This document shows, piece after piece, positions 9,365-20,319 of a stretch of 28,821 nt of DNA; within the stretch, counting starts at the first letter, position 1, and each line of letters begins with the position of its first letter. The notes under the pieces were generated by a model. That model saw nothing but the letters and a program-made list of their open reading frames with translations, made no database searches and was not told where the DNA came from. The position numbers and the translations under genes were made by a program. This DNA is from Emmonsiellopsis sp. PD_33 (Eukaryota; Ascomycota; Eurotiomycetes; Onygenales; Ajellomycetaceae). The DNA is taken from assembly GCA_032988165.1 (NCBI GenBank), contig JANTQF010000411.1, forward strand, positions 1 to 28,821. Direction: 5' to 3'.

Positions 9365-11399
9365 TGATTTTTGCTTTCTCCCGAAGACTGGAAGTTATTA
9401 GGGGGGTTATGCGAAGACTGGGGGGATATTCCATCATTAGCCCGCCAATCTTGCAACCTTGTAAGCCGTGAGGGTCACATTCGAGGAGATACGAGCACAG
9501 GCTCACAGCAAACAAAGCATTATATATCCAGCATGCCACATATGTATGATTCTTAACGTTTGTTGACAGCCATCATTCGTGGCGTTTGGCGGGCTTTGAC
9601 AGAGGGTCGTGGGATCGGCTTCAAGTAGCACGATAAACTAAATAGGCTGAACTTGGGAAGACCATGGTCCTGGGGAGGAGACTCCACTGCCCAGCGGGCA
9701 TTATTGATGTTCGTTGAATTGTGGGTTGGATAGTGCAAGAATGTGCATCGCGAAAAAAAAAAGCGGCTGCAGCAGGCGGCTCTTTTTCTTTCAGCCCGTG
9801 ATTCCCAAAAAGGGAAAATCAACGTCGGCCCATTCAGACTCCTCCATCCCTCGACGGATCACTGATCAACGCCATGGAATCTGGATATGGATATGCAGCA
9901 TCTTTCTTTTTCTCTTTCACGAGCTGATGTGCCTCCTGCCCTGGCTTCCACCATACCAGTCAAAGACGTGGGAACCCGATGCTACGGCAGCAGATAGCCA
10001 GTTCGTTCTGTGGATTTGATGAATTCCAAATATTGTGCCTGTCAACGTCAGGTTCAACCATCATGGAACACTGGATAAATGACTATTAGCGCGCTAAACG
10101 CAAGAGCTCGTGCACCAAGATGAATCATGCCAGTCTAGAGCACAAAACACCTTGACATCATCCGTCCATCATCATGGCATTCAACATCCCGGTAAAGGTT
10201 CCAGACGCCGAAGACCCCTTGTCCATAGTCCTAACAGCCGATCCAATGAGATAATTTCAGATTCAGACAACAGTCCGCTTCATGGAATGTTGCACCAATC
10301 ACTCGGTGGCAGTTAAACCCTGCAAGCCCGGAACCCCATGTCTCCTTCGGCAGTTAAAGGATACTTCGCCGTCACAGGGCCAAGGGGGAAAAGAAAATAT
10401 AAAATTCGCGTAGGGTATTGACGATTTATTATTTGCCTCTGAGGGTTGGTCGGTGGAGTTACGCTGGTCGGGCCAGAAAAATTGTTGTTTGTCCTATCAC
10501 GAAAGGCTTCTGTATTTAACGTGAGACGGCAAATCCCACGACTCTCAACTCCACGCCCAAGACTCCAAGAAAGTCCGGTCTGTTGTTGGCTGATCAGGCT
10601 TCGAGTGGTGGGCATGGGAAGCTGGGATTTGATTGCAGGCCCCTCCCCTCACCTTGCATGGGGCGACATGCTAATGTTGATTCTGTTCTTTTACCACCAA
10701 AGATTCCCGAATCACACTCCGCATCTCACAAATCCAATGACTCCACTGAACGAACCGCATAGTTTTTTGACCGGTTGAAAAAATAATATGGATCCCAGGG
10801 TTGTCATGACACACGTCTGTGCATCAGCCAGGATAATTATTGCGTTTGCCCTTTTATGGCACGGGGCGGCGCCAAAAATCCCAGATTCACACCCGATCCA
10901 CCCGTCTGATAAAGAGGGTTTTTAGGCGTTGAAATTTCAGTAGCATGGTCTGTCTCCTTTTTTGATGCTGATACTTGCGAGCCTTGAATGACAATAAGTG
11001 GATTAGAATACCTTTTCTCCGACGCACCATAGCCACAATCTACCGGGAACTACGAATCGCCGTGATATGAATGCACTTCTCTCCGTTTAATATCACACGC
11101 CATACCACCCGTCCACTGTGATCAACACATTCATCAGGCCTGTGATGCTGGTTGCTGAATCATAAGAAGTCTCCCAATCTTACTAACAACAACGCCAACA
11201 CTACTCCATAGTAGCGCACGAGGACCACACCCGTCATCGGACGGAAAAAGCAAAAATCTTCACCGAGGAGAACTCACCTCACAATCCGAAAATGTTCTCG
11301 GCTGCTGGATGCAACGCGAATTCACTCGCGTATGCCTTGAGCCAAGAGTGTTAAATTGGGCATGATATTGGCAGAGATAACTACCCAACGCATTTTACT

Positions 11400-11503
11400 T
11401 TTTCAATGACACCCCCTTCCTTTCTTCCAATAAATGCACACGCTCTCTGTCTCATACTTTTCTGATCCACGAATATCACAATATCGTCAGGGTTACCACG
11501 GAT
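11400..11503 (+). promoter_or_regulatory. Promoter-like pyrimidine tract in the gene-poor region
   Basis: A CT-rich block (cccccttcctttcttcc and tctctgtctcatacttttct) precedes the ATG of a 168-codon plus-strand open frame at 11504-12010. This resembles fungal transcription-start regions, but the frame that follows has no recognisable protein character, so a non-coding transcript is as likely. Confidence 0.25.
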
Positions 11504-12289
11504 ATGGTTTCACCCACGTATTTCGCTCCAGCCGTCCTTTTTGTTTGGAAGCACGGTGAAATATCCTTGGCACAAGCTTTCCGGGGAGAATTGTGGGTGG
11601 GGGCCCGGGGTCAAGGACTCAAGGATTCTTTGTCTCGAGCTATTTTAAAATGGAACGGCGAGGGGTCCAATCCTCACTCACTAACCGCTCCGTCGATTAT
11701 ATCCGTACCCTTTGACAACAACGAAGGACCATGTAACTTTAAAACTACGCAGTCCTTCATCAAACCGCCCAGGGTTTCTGCCAGCTCCTCCCTAGTTGGA
11801 GGCCGCCGCAATTATTGTGCTTTGCGGCTGGCATGTTTCTTATGGAAAAGTGATTATCAAACGGCGGATGTGGACTCGAGAATCCAGCAACTGCACCTTC
11901 CATGCATGCTCAATACAAACTTCGTATTGCTTTGGCCACTTTTAACGATTTTATGTCTTAGCCACGGCATTGGGGAAAGCCGGCGGTCAAGCAAGGGCGC
12001 AGAAACATAAAATGCACGACGACGAGAGCCTGTCGGAAGAGAAGCACGAAATAAACACACGCCTGATGTATTCAATATTGTCTTCGAGTTACTCAGGCGC
12101 ATTTATCTGGAACGTCTCCAAGGTCCACTGGGCGCAAACCTCGGGTCGATACACCTCCTCCACAGGTGCATGCATTAATAGGCAGTGCAGCCAGGTAAGG
12201 CCAGCTTACGGGAGTTGTCAAGTCTGGCGCCGGCTGGCGGGATTGTCGAGGATATATCCCGCCCCAGCCGACAGTTCGTTGCCTATCAT

Positions 12290-12440
12290 AAAAAACCCCG
12301 GACCTCGTCACCTCGATCTCTTTCTTCCCTGAACCCCAGCCAAAAACCGAACCCCCGGTTAATATACCCCGGTATCATCGTATCTCTCTTTTCGCTTTCC
12401 CTTTCTTTTCATCTCGGGTTTCATTCCCAATGGAGCTTCT
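12290..12440 (+). promoter_or_regulatory. Second promoter-like CT-rich block
   Basis: The plus strand shows gttaatatacc (TATA-like, about 12358-12368) followed by a dense pyrimidine run (tctctcttttcgctttcc, then ctttcttttcatctc). This is the typical layout of a TATA-like element with a CT-rich initiation zone. No confident coding region follows, which makes it a candidate start for a long non-coding RNA. Confidence 0.3.
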
Positions 12441-15400
12441 CGGGTCGAAATTGTCCATACTGCGCTCAGCCTGAAGATCGACCCCAATTGCCAGGATTTT
12501 CAGCACGTGCATGTACCATACTTCTAACCTTATGGCATCCATTCGATTTCTTTTCCTGCGGAGCATTCACCGTTCCTAATCCTGGCTTCGTGATCCCCAT
12601 CCTCGAGGGTCATAGAGGAATGAGGGGCTATGCCATCCTCTTTCCGTCTGCCTTCCCTATGTCGTGCTTTCGAGAACACCATGAAATTACCATCCTCTAG
12701 CTAATATAACTACGTGGGCATGTCAACATATATATCTGAGAATCGAAGAGGACCAGTAACCATCCATATTACCCTGGAAGGATAGCCATGACGGACTGCC
12801 CACGGTATTTAACCACCTCCCAGGAGTAAATGGAATAGGCGCGGTACGAAAACAAAGTTAGCAGAACAGGGGGAGCCGATGCTTACTTGCCTTGTGGTGG
12901 TTAAGTCGGTTATTTAATGCAAGAATAATCTACTCAGTTCATGCAATCTCTTATCCTTACCAAACGCGACGCAATCGAAAAAGAAAGAAAAAAAAATACA
13001 TTCTTCGAAACGACGGCGACTACTATGTCACAAGCTTGATATACATCCTGCCCGCTTATCCATATTCACGTCCATATGACATTGGTCTGACAATGCCCTT
13101 GGGCGCTATCTCAAGCGAGATTTGCCGGCCTATTTCTTGCATCACCCATTCAGTTGCCTGAAACTCCTCCCTTGGCCAAACTGGGGGAAGCAACAGCCGC
13201 GAAATTCTCCAGCAACCGGATCCCAAGGATTACCTTTGATCAAAGGAATATCTATATCTCAGCCCTCCCTCTGTGTGCACCAACCCCTCGTATTTCGTCT
13301 GATAATTTCCACAGGCCGAACATGGGTCGTGAAATTCCCCTCCCCTCCCCAACCCCTCGTCCTGGTCAAGGAAACCCTACGACACCACACCTGTGATATT
13401 AATATGTTACATGACCAGATTATGGAGTGGACTGGGCATATTGATTCTCTTTCTTCACCCGGAGGGCCAAAGAGACAAACCTACATGCTACATACTCCAC
13501 TATTAGCCCGTCTACCAATACACCAACCCATCTACCCTTTCCTCATATCACGTATGGCCCAAAATGACACCAGCGGATCGGAGCTGGGCTGAGCCTCGAT
13601 CAACGAATATGTCCTGGAAGGAGGGCGGATCGCGGGCCGCCAGCGTCTCTGATGAGAAGGACATTAATCCCAGCACATTCAACGTTGCACAATGCCTCCA
13701 TTCACTCAGACTCGCGGATAGATAGGGCTGGGGTATTTGGTCAGGCATCTGTAGGTAATTTACCTGTTGGGATACATATATCCATGTGGTTCCAGGGGGT
13801 TTCCTCGTCACTACACTGCCATAGCTCTATTTCTTCGATTAAGGGAGAGCTACGAACTTTTTGCCGCTCACACTTTGGTCCATTCAATCGCTCGCCAATG
13901 CCCAGAGTATTCAAGGGCATAGGAACCGCAACTTCGCATCTGTACTGTTTGGGCTTCTAGGGCAGTGCGGTTGGCGGACGGGATATACTAACTCTCATTT
14001 ACCTTCCCAATATATTTCCCTTCGCCAATATGCCTTTCCGTGATGGGTTGTTATCAAATCCGGGTTCTAAATGAACCTGCGTTGCTCCCCCGCCCACTGA
14101 ATAAGCGGATTATTCATGTTTTCTCCTCGGTTCCATATTCCTGCCTATCCACCCATAGTGTGAGGATGGAAATTCCTGGGATCCTTCTAGCCTAGTATCG
14201 ACATATGTCATGGGCGCCTTCCCCCCGCTTGCGTCATCTTAACATCGTTGAGTTTAGAGGACTAGAGTGCTCATCCTCTCCGCCACATATTGACATGCAG
14301 GTAAATTCGTCATCAAGGAGCGCGAGTTGGCAATAACAAAACTAGAGAGCATGTCTGCTTTAAAAAAAGAAAATAAAAAAGAAGCAAAAAGTCGCCAGGT
14401 AAGGCGAATCAGCAAATCAGAAACTAATAAATACAACAGGCAAGCAAGCTTCTCGCTCAGGGAGAAACCCACGAAGTAGCGTTGGAGTACTTGACGGACA
14501 CTTGGATGAGAGGCCACCAAACCCATATCTCTACATCCCCAACAATTCAAACTAACTACGAGGATTTTAAGCATTCCTCCAATCCCCATGATCCGACGCC
14601 ACCATCACCCCCCAGGATACGGATAGCATGAACCTGCCTAATCCCAGGCCTCCTACATAGTCGCCCTGCACGAGCCTAGTCCCATGCACGAAAAAAAAAA
14701 AGATTAAAACAGGCCACCCAGCCCCAAAAAGTGCATACGCAATCAGCCCCGGTTTCCCAACTTCCAAGGACGCACGCGGTTTTGGCCCGTTTCTGTTGAT
14801 GGCGTGGAAAAAAAGCCAAAAAGAAAGCCAAAAAGAATTGTCGGTCGGGATTCAATGCGTAATCAGTCACATTGCCGTTCACGCTGGAGGAACGGTGGTG
14901 GCCTGCCTCGTTATTAACACTAGCGGTGGGCACTCGCAGTCGCCAGAGAGGAGCGAATATTCTCGACTGTCGCCACCCGCCCCCGGACCCCGTGTTTCTA
15001 ACTGGCTGTGGGTGGGATTTTATGCATGAGCTGACAATTCTTTCTCCCTCCATCTTTCGCCCTAGTCATCTGCTGGATGTAGATCGCCGGTGCGAAGATG
15101 TGTATGTTTCAAGCGGGGTATGCGAAGATTTTTCCTTTGGAAAAATAAATAAACAAAAGGGTCTAGAACCCATGCGAGGACTAGAAGACATGTTGCAGTC
15201 AGTTGAGGAGTTGGTTAATTAATTGATAGGTGGGGTGTTGGATTCTTGTTGGGGTAACTATTAAAGGAGGGGTAGTTAAATAGTTCGATGGAGGGGGGAG
15301 TTCGTGTTTTCCTCGGCGTGGCCGTTCACGAATGACGGTCTAATAAATTTGCTAATTGCATTGGCTTCTTTTTTCCCTTTCTTTTTTTGGCGTGTGATAA

Positions 15401-15665
15401 CAGTGCGCTGCGTTTGCTTGGGTTTCGGGTCATGAAATCCTTTATTGCTGCTACTAAAGTATAGAGACGTAGAGAAGCGAGAGTGGAATTTGATGGAAAC
15501 GGCGTTTTTCCCTTTAAATTTCAGTTTATTGGCGAGGATGCCCTCTTCTCTATCCGCTAGATACATAAGCTGCCTCCTTCTGGAACTCCTCTGGGAAAAG
15601 ATATCTAGGACATTGTTTGAGAGATGACGGAGAGAATACGGGAAATGAAAGGAGACTTTGCGTTC

Positions 15666-15693
15666 AGTTATAGAAAGGAGTTATAGAAAGGAG
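15666..15693. repeat. 13-bp tandem repeat, two copies
   Basis: AGTTATAGAAAGG occurs twice head to tail (15666-15678 and 15679-15691), followed by AG, the start of a third copy. It is likely a small replication-slippage duplication in non-coding DNA. Confidence 0.85.
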
Positions 15694-16326
15694 AAACCAT
15701 AACTATGCCCCGGAACAGAGCGTGTATGCGCAAGCACGGAAATAGAGGAAAATTCACCCAATGTCGTTACAAACAGACAATTTGTTCCGCAGACCAGCAC
15801 CATTGGGAAGAACAGAGCATATCGAAGTATAATGGCGCAGTATTGACGTGTTGTCTGATTTGGAAGCTGATGGGGTTTGGGAGTTCGACATCAAGACTTC
15901 AGATATCTCAGGTCTGCCGTACGTTGATAACCTCGTCATCACGAGAGAAAAGCGCGAGTGGTCCAGGGCCGTTGGAAGCAGCATCTGTCCCACTTCTCGG
16001 TGATATATACTGTATCTCAATGCCATATGGTAAAGAGTCTGTTGTTCAACCTTTGCAAATGTACTCCGTATGCGTGCCTGATATCCGTCCGGTAGTACAT
16101 GAGCAAAGGACAACTACGGTAGAGTTTGGAACCGTGTTCGCTCTCCAACTCGGCCATCCGTCGTCCTCGAACTGCTATGAACCGGTAGTTCCTGTGACGA
16201 TATCCCCCGATGGACTGCCATGCCATAAGCAGGCTGAAGTTATTGGCAACGTGGGGTGACCAGCTCGTGCCGCAGTGGTTTCGTAACAGCAACAATGAGA
16301 ACATCAGATAGAACCGGAACCCTTGT

Positions 16327-17805
16327 TCAAGTGAGTGGATTTTCAGCGCCTTTGATTCCAAGAATGTACTCGCAAGCAGATTTTTCATCAAATGTATGAA
16401 CCAGGTCATCTTCATTATCACCATTCCCAAATTCGCCGCCCATAGGCCAGACACATGACACTGCGTCCAGCTTGCCCAATCCACGTAAAGCTTTAAACGA
16501 GTTTTTCCAGCTTCCACTAAGGAGGGACAGAGATTTCATTTCTAATACCTGCAGAGAATTCTGGTGGAGTGCAACTAGCTTTTGAACTTCTCTTTGGTGG
16601 AATGGGACGGCGAAAAGGTTCAGGAATCGTAGACGTGGCCATCGGCAGTCAGGGAGGAGATCATATAAGCTGATATAGGGCGGATCCGTGTGAGGAGAGT
16701 AATCATGGAGATTTAACGCAAATGACTGTAAACTCTCTGTATCAAAGAATGTCCTCGTGAAACTCGCGAGGTGCTCCATTTCTATAAAGCGTTCCTTGCT
16801 GATGTAGACGCCGAAGTTAGGGTGCTGTTTTGACCACCAGTATAAGGAAAACGACAAATGATCAGCCTTCTGCAGGATGCTGCGTATTGTATCGCGTTCA
16901 AGTTCTGTTGGTCGAAATAATTCCATGTGCTTAGGCACATTGAAATCGACATTGAAGCGGGCTGGAAAAATCTGATATTTGGAAAGCTGGTTGAAGATCC
17001 CTTTGAAGGTGTCGCCGAAACTCCTTTCCACCTCAACCGTGAGATTCTGACCTCTGGTAGTCATCGCGTGCAGCATGACTTCTAGGCATACCTGATCGGA
17101 GGTGAACCGCTCCTTCATCAGCGCAATTGAGGAATTTTCGGGGAAAAACTCGTTTTTCAATGTTATGTCGTATCCATAGAGTTCGAACGTGAGTGGACGA
17201 CAGAGTTTGGATAAAGCCTGTCCAATCCTCGAGAGATGAGTCCCATCTTTCAAGACCATCTGCTGGTCATCATACCGGCGTTGATATGCGTCTAGGGCAT
17301 TTGTGATGAGCTGGATGGTCTCAGGGTGGATGGTCTCAGGGGCAGAGTCTAAATTCATTCCCATTTCCGCATACGATAGGGCTTGTAGCACGCTATGACC
17401 TCGCTCCTTGATCATTTCGAACTGCTGTTCCTCGTCTGCGGACCATTCGACCGAGTTGAATATCCTCGTAATTGCAACGAAATGAGAGAAGACGCATCGG
17501 TTGCATTCGCCCATCAAATCAGCCCTTGTTTCCAGGTCTGGGACATTGTTGTAAAAGCACAGGCAAAGTTTAATCTTCCCGATTGACTTGCTAATGATAG
17601 GGTGGCTCGATACCGCTTCTAGCAGGGATATTGACTCGGGGTTTATTTTGACGGTGAGGCTGTCGAGAAGGAAGAGGGAGCTGGCATTGTTAAGAGCTTT
17701 GGAAGCAAGGCGCAAGTTTTGAATATCTCGAGTCGAGGAACTGAGATAGGAGCAGCAGTGTATCAGAAGTTCGCTGGGGAGATGCTGAATGTTTTGCGGT
17801 GCCAT
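16327..17805 (-). CDS. F-box domain protein, substrate adaptor of an SCF ubiquitin ligase
   Basis: Single-exon frame of 492 aa from the ATG at 17805, the first ATG in this frame. The N-terminus is a clear F-box at about residues 6-50: LPSELLIHCCSYL, then LRLASKALNNASSLFLLDSL. F-boxes bind Skp1 and tether the protein to an SCF E3 ligase. The remaining 440 residues have no zinc or kinase motif but contain scattered leucine-rich stretches (LPDCRWPRLRFLNLFAVPFH, LQVLEMKSLSLLSGSW), as in the large F-box families of filamentous fungi, where this part selects the substrate. The frame ends right after GIKGAENPLT. Another minus-strand open frame lies downstream (15754-16113), but I found no convincing splice join to it. 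The gene is divergent from NAD kinase across 726 bp. The substrate cannot be read from the sequence. Confidence 0.86.
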   Translation of the reverse strand: MAPQNIQHLPSELLIHCCSYLSSSTRDIQNLRLASKALNNASSLFLLDSLTVKINPESISLLEAVSSHPIISKSIGKIKLCLCFYNNVPDLETRADLMGECNRCVFSHFVAITRIFNSVEWSADEEQQFEMIKERGHSVLQALSYAEMGMNLDSAPETIHPETIQLITNALDAYQRRYDDQQMVLKDGTHLSRIGQALSKLCRPLTFELYGYDITLKNEFFPENSSIALMKERFTSDQVCLEVMLHAMTTRGQNLTVEVERSFGDTFKGIFNQLSKYQIFPARFNVDFNVPKHMELFRPTELERDTIRSILQKADHLSFSLYWWSKQHPNFGVYISKERFIEMEHLASFTRTFFDTESLQSFALNLHDYSPHTDPPYISLYDLLPDCRWPRLRFLNLFAVPFHQREVQKLVALHQNSLQVLEMKSLSLLSGSWKNSFKALRGLGKLDAVSCVWPMGGEFGNGDNEDDLVHTFDEKSACEYILGIKGAENPLT

Positions 17806-17973
17806 TATTGCTAGCCTCAACCATTTAATCCCTTTCTTTGTATATTGAGGAAGGAAACTATGTCGGTCTGATGCATGGTGCTGGGCTCATCGTTTCTTTA
17901 AATCCGGCTGATAGTCCCACCAATTCCCAACAAATGGCAAAAAGGGCGACATAACCGGGCCCTTGCACTGCTA

Positions 17974-17983
17974 CTACGCGTAG
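17974..17983. promoter_or_regulatory. MCB-like palindrome (ACGCGT)
   Basis: CTACGCGTAG is a perfect palindrome with the ACGCGT core recognised by MBF (Mbp1-type APSES factors) at G1/S genes. It lies 169 bp before the F-box start and 549 bp before the distal NAD kinase ATG, so it more plausibly serves the F-box gene. Consensus match only. Confidence 0.35.
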
Positions 17984-18351
17984 CGCTGGACGAAAACTGC
18001 CATCTCAGCAGGAAAGCGGTAGCTGACGTAAGTTTAAGGGCCCGGTTGACAGCCACCGTCCTCTCAGCAGCAAACTTGGCAATTTTAGTGCCCTCGATAG
18101 AGAGGCCAGCTTCAAATTGGGCAGATTGGAGCGTTTTCGTCCGTGCCTCGGTGTTTCTGATAGTAGTAAATACATCCGGGGCTTGTTGCTAGTACTCAAC
18201 CAGGATGAATTCAACCGGCTGCTGGATACCATCTTCCCCGACCGCACTATCGTCGTCTTCGGCCGGATATGGGCCGATTGTTGTCCATGTTCCACCGGTT
18301 GGTGAAAGCTGAACCTGATGGTTGATGGTTGATGGTTGAGGTCGAAGCTGC

Positions 18352-18358
18352 TGACTCA
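18352..18358. promoter_or_regulatory. Gcn4/CpcA-type site TGACTCA
   Basis: Exact match to the TGACTCA consensus bound by Gcn4/CpcA, the activator of cross-pathway amino-acid control. It is 174 bp upstream of the first NAD kinase ATG. NADPH demand in amino-acid synthesis makes this sensible, but the link is inference from one 7-mer. Confidence 0.35.
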
Positions 18359-18531
18359 GACGGCAGCTTGAGCCTCATCCGCTTTGGGATCGCCTCATCT
18401 CATCGCATATTTACTCCCTAACAACCTCCTCAGTTTTGTGCTGGATACAGATTGAGCACAGCGTACTCACATTGTATTCTAATTGCTTTGTTCTTTGTTT
18501 CAGGCCAGAGCCAGACTGCTAGCAGGCAAAC

Positions 18532-20319
18532 ATGGCGAGCGGGGTTCCTGTTGATACCAGGTACGATGATGTAAGTGGGTTCGCGCCCGCATCTTGACCA
18601 AGCCTGAGTTCTACCAAGTTTCCACTCCTCTTATCTTCAATATTCTAATGCGGTGGTCATGGAGAATTACGGAGAGTCCGGCAGCGACTCGGAATTACAT
18701 CAGCGCCTCGAAGTACGTGTTTCCAGCACTAGGGCATCGAAGGGCAAGGGTCTTCGCTGACTTGCTTCCCGTTGCAGGTTATCCTCGAGGAAGACAACGG
18801 GCACCGTCGCAAATCCTCTCTCGTCTCCTCCGATACCCCCAGACTTGCTCATCGCCATGCAGAGCGCAGTAAATCGGCATGCTTCGTCCATTCGCTGCTG
18901 GGGCACCCGCAGCCGATTCCTCGCCTGGAAAAGGTCCAGGAGGATAACGAAACCAAACGCGTCTATAAGACGCCTCCAGGAGATGACGACTCATTGTCTC
19001 CTCTCGTGATGCAGTCCCGCCTCTTGACGAAGAAACAACTTTCGGAGATGGCTTGGAATGTTAGGGCCCTGTCAAAGAGGCTTGGAAGCGTTAAAATGAA
19101 GCTCAATGTTCGGACTGTTTTCGTACTTACGAAGCCGCAGGATCAATGGCTTGTACTTCTGACGAGGAAGCTCACTCAATGGCTTTTGTCGAAGGATCGG
19201 GAGACCCAGTACACCGTTTATGTTGAAAAGAGGTTAAAAGACGACAAGCAGTTCGACACTGCGGGGTTGTTTGTGGACGAGCCAACTGCTACTGGAAGAC
19301 TAAAATTCTGGGATTTGCAGCTCGTACAAGAGAAGCCACAAACCTTCGATTTTGTCGTTACTCTAGGAGGTGATGGGACAGTATTATATGCTAGCTGGCT
19401 GTTCCAGCGAGTGGTACCACCTGTCCTCTCCTTTGCACTGGGCTCCCTAGGGTTTCTTACCAACTTTGATTTTGAACATTTCCAGTCCACCCTTGGCACG
19501 GCCTTCCACGAAGGAGTCACCCTAAGCCTCCGGTTGAGATTCGAGTGTACCATCATGAGGAGTAGGCCGCGGGATAAATCTTCAGCACCCAGAGACTTAG
19601 TGGAGGAGCTTATCGGAGAAGAGTCAGAAGACGATACAACACATACCCCAGACAAAATGTTCCAAATATTAAATGATATCGTTATCGATCGAGGTCCAAA
19701 TCCGAGTATGTCTACATTAATTCGGGGATCCCTAGTCGAGAATAGGACGCCTCTGGGTCTATTTCTTGTGTGTTCTGCTAACTTTCATTTTTAGCAATGT
19801 CATCAATAGAAATATTTGGCGATGATGAGCACTTCACATCTGTGCAGGCAGATGGGGTGTGTGTTGCGACACCAACTGGGTCAACCGCGTACAGCCTAGC
19901 TGCCGGCGGCTCGTTATCACATCCCGAAAACCCTGTTATCCTCCTTACTGCCATCTGCGCTCACACTCTGAATTTCCGTCCGATTATACTGCCGGACACG
20001 ATCGTGCTGAGAGTGGGGGTACCGTACAATGCACGGACGAGCTCGTGGGCGGCTTTTGATGGTCGCGAACGGTGAGACTATGCCCTAGACCCCCTACCCA
20101 GCCACAGGATAACTAACTCTACCTAGAATGGAACTACACCCCGGAGACTACGTCACTATATCAGCTTCAAGATTTCCGTTTGCGAATGTCAGTCCGTCGA
20201 GTGCGCGGAGCCATGATTGGATCCAGAGTATCTCCCGAACACTAAACTGGAATTCGAGACAAAAGCAGAAAGGCTTTGACTTGGAAAAAGGCTGTGATGC
20301 CACCAAAGGCGCGACTTAG
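18532..20319 (+). CDS. NAD kinase (ATP:NAD+ 2'-phosphotransferase), Utr1-like
   Basis: Phosphorylates NAD+ to NADP+, probably in the cytosol. Main exons are 18778-19705, 19795-20071 and 20127-20319, with GT..AG introns of 89 and 55 bp. The 5' end has two possible forms. One starts at ATG 18659 (exon 18659-18712, 483 aa). The other starts at ATG 18532 with exons 18532-18570 and 18665-18712 (494 aa) and needs a less usual GAG acceptor. Family motifs, numbered on the 483-aa form: GGDGT at 215-219 (phosphate-binding catalytic loop), LGSLGFLTNFDFE, NDIVIDRGPNPTMS across the second-last intron, ATPTGSTAYSLAAGGS at 352-367 (NAD site), and PIILPD and AAFDGRE near the end. Residues before about 100 are poorly conserved; 38-58 look shifted in frame relative to what I expect (see findings). 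TRS31 lies 585 bp downstream on the same strand. Confidence 0.95.

Larger units (their letters stand above)
6277..16326. other. About 10 kb of gene-poor sequence
   Basis: I found no convincing gene. Open frames up to 168-184 codons occur (for example 6992-7462, 11504-12010, 12185-12700, 13122-13592 and 15705-16259 on plus), but they lack recognisable domains and frequently have overlapping open frames on the opposite strand. Base composition looks balanced rather than AT-rich, and there is no excess of TpA like that of RIP-mutated repeats. Visible structure is limited to hairpins, the inverted-repeat cluster near 9.3 kb, plus-strand pyrimidine tracts at about 11.4, 12.3-12.4 and 13.3 kb, and short tandem repeats, each listed separately. 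A spliced lineage-specific gene or non-coding RNA cannot be excluded from sequence alone. Confidence 0.6.
17806..18531. promoter_or_regulatory. Divergent promoter region, F-box gene / NAD kinase
   Basis: The 726 bp between divergent starts hold the 10-bp palindrome CTACGCGTAG (17974-17983, containing the MluI cell-cycle box ACGCGT), a TGACTCA site (18352-18358) and a short GATGGTT triplicate (about 18317-18337). Minor open frames on both strands here show no protein character. Confidence 0.5.

Noticed and set aside
13122..13592. 156-codon plus-strand frame in the gene-poor region
   Set aside because: Composition follows the C/T-rich DNA (Pro, Ser, Leu, His), as expected for pyrimidine-rich non-coding sequence.
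15705..16259. 184-codon plus-strand open frame
   Set aside because: No domain, irregular composition, and open frames also exist on the opposite strand; likely chance.
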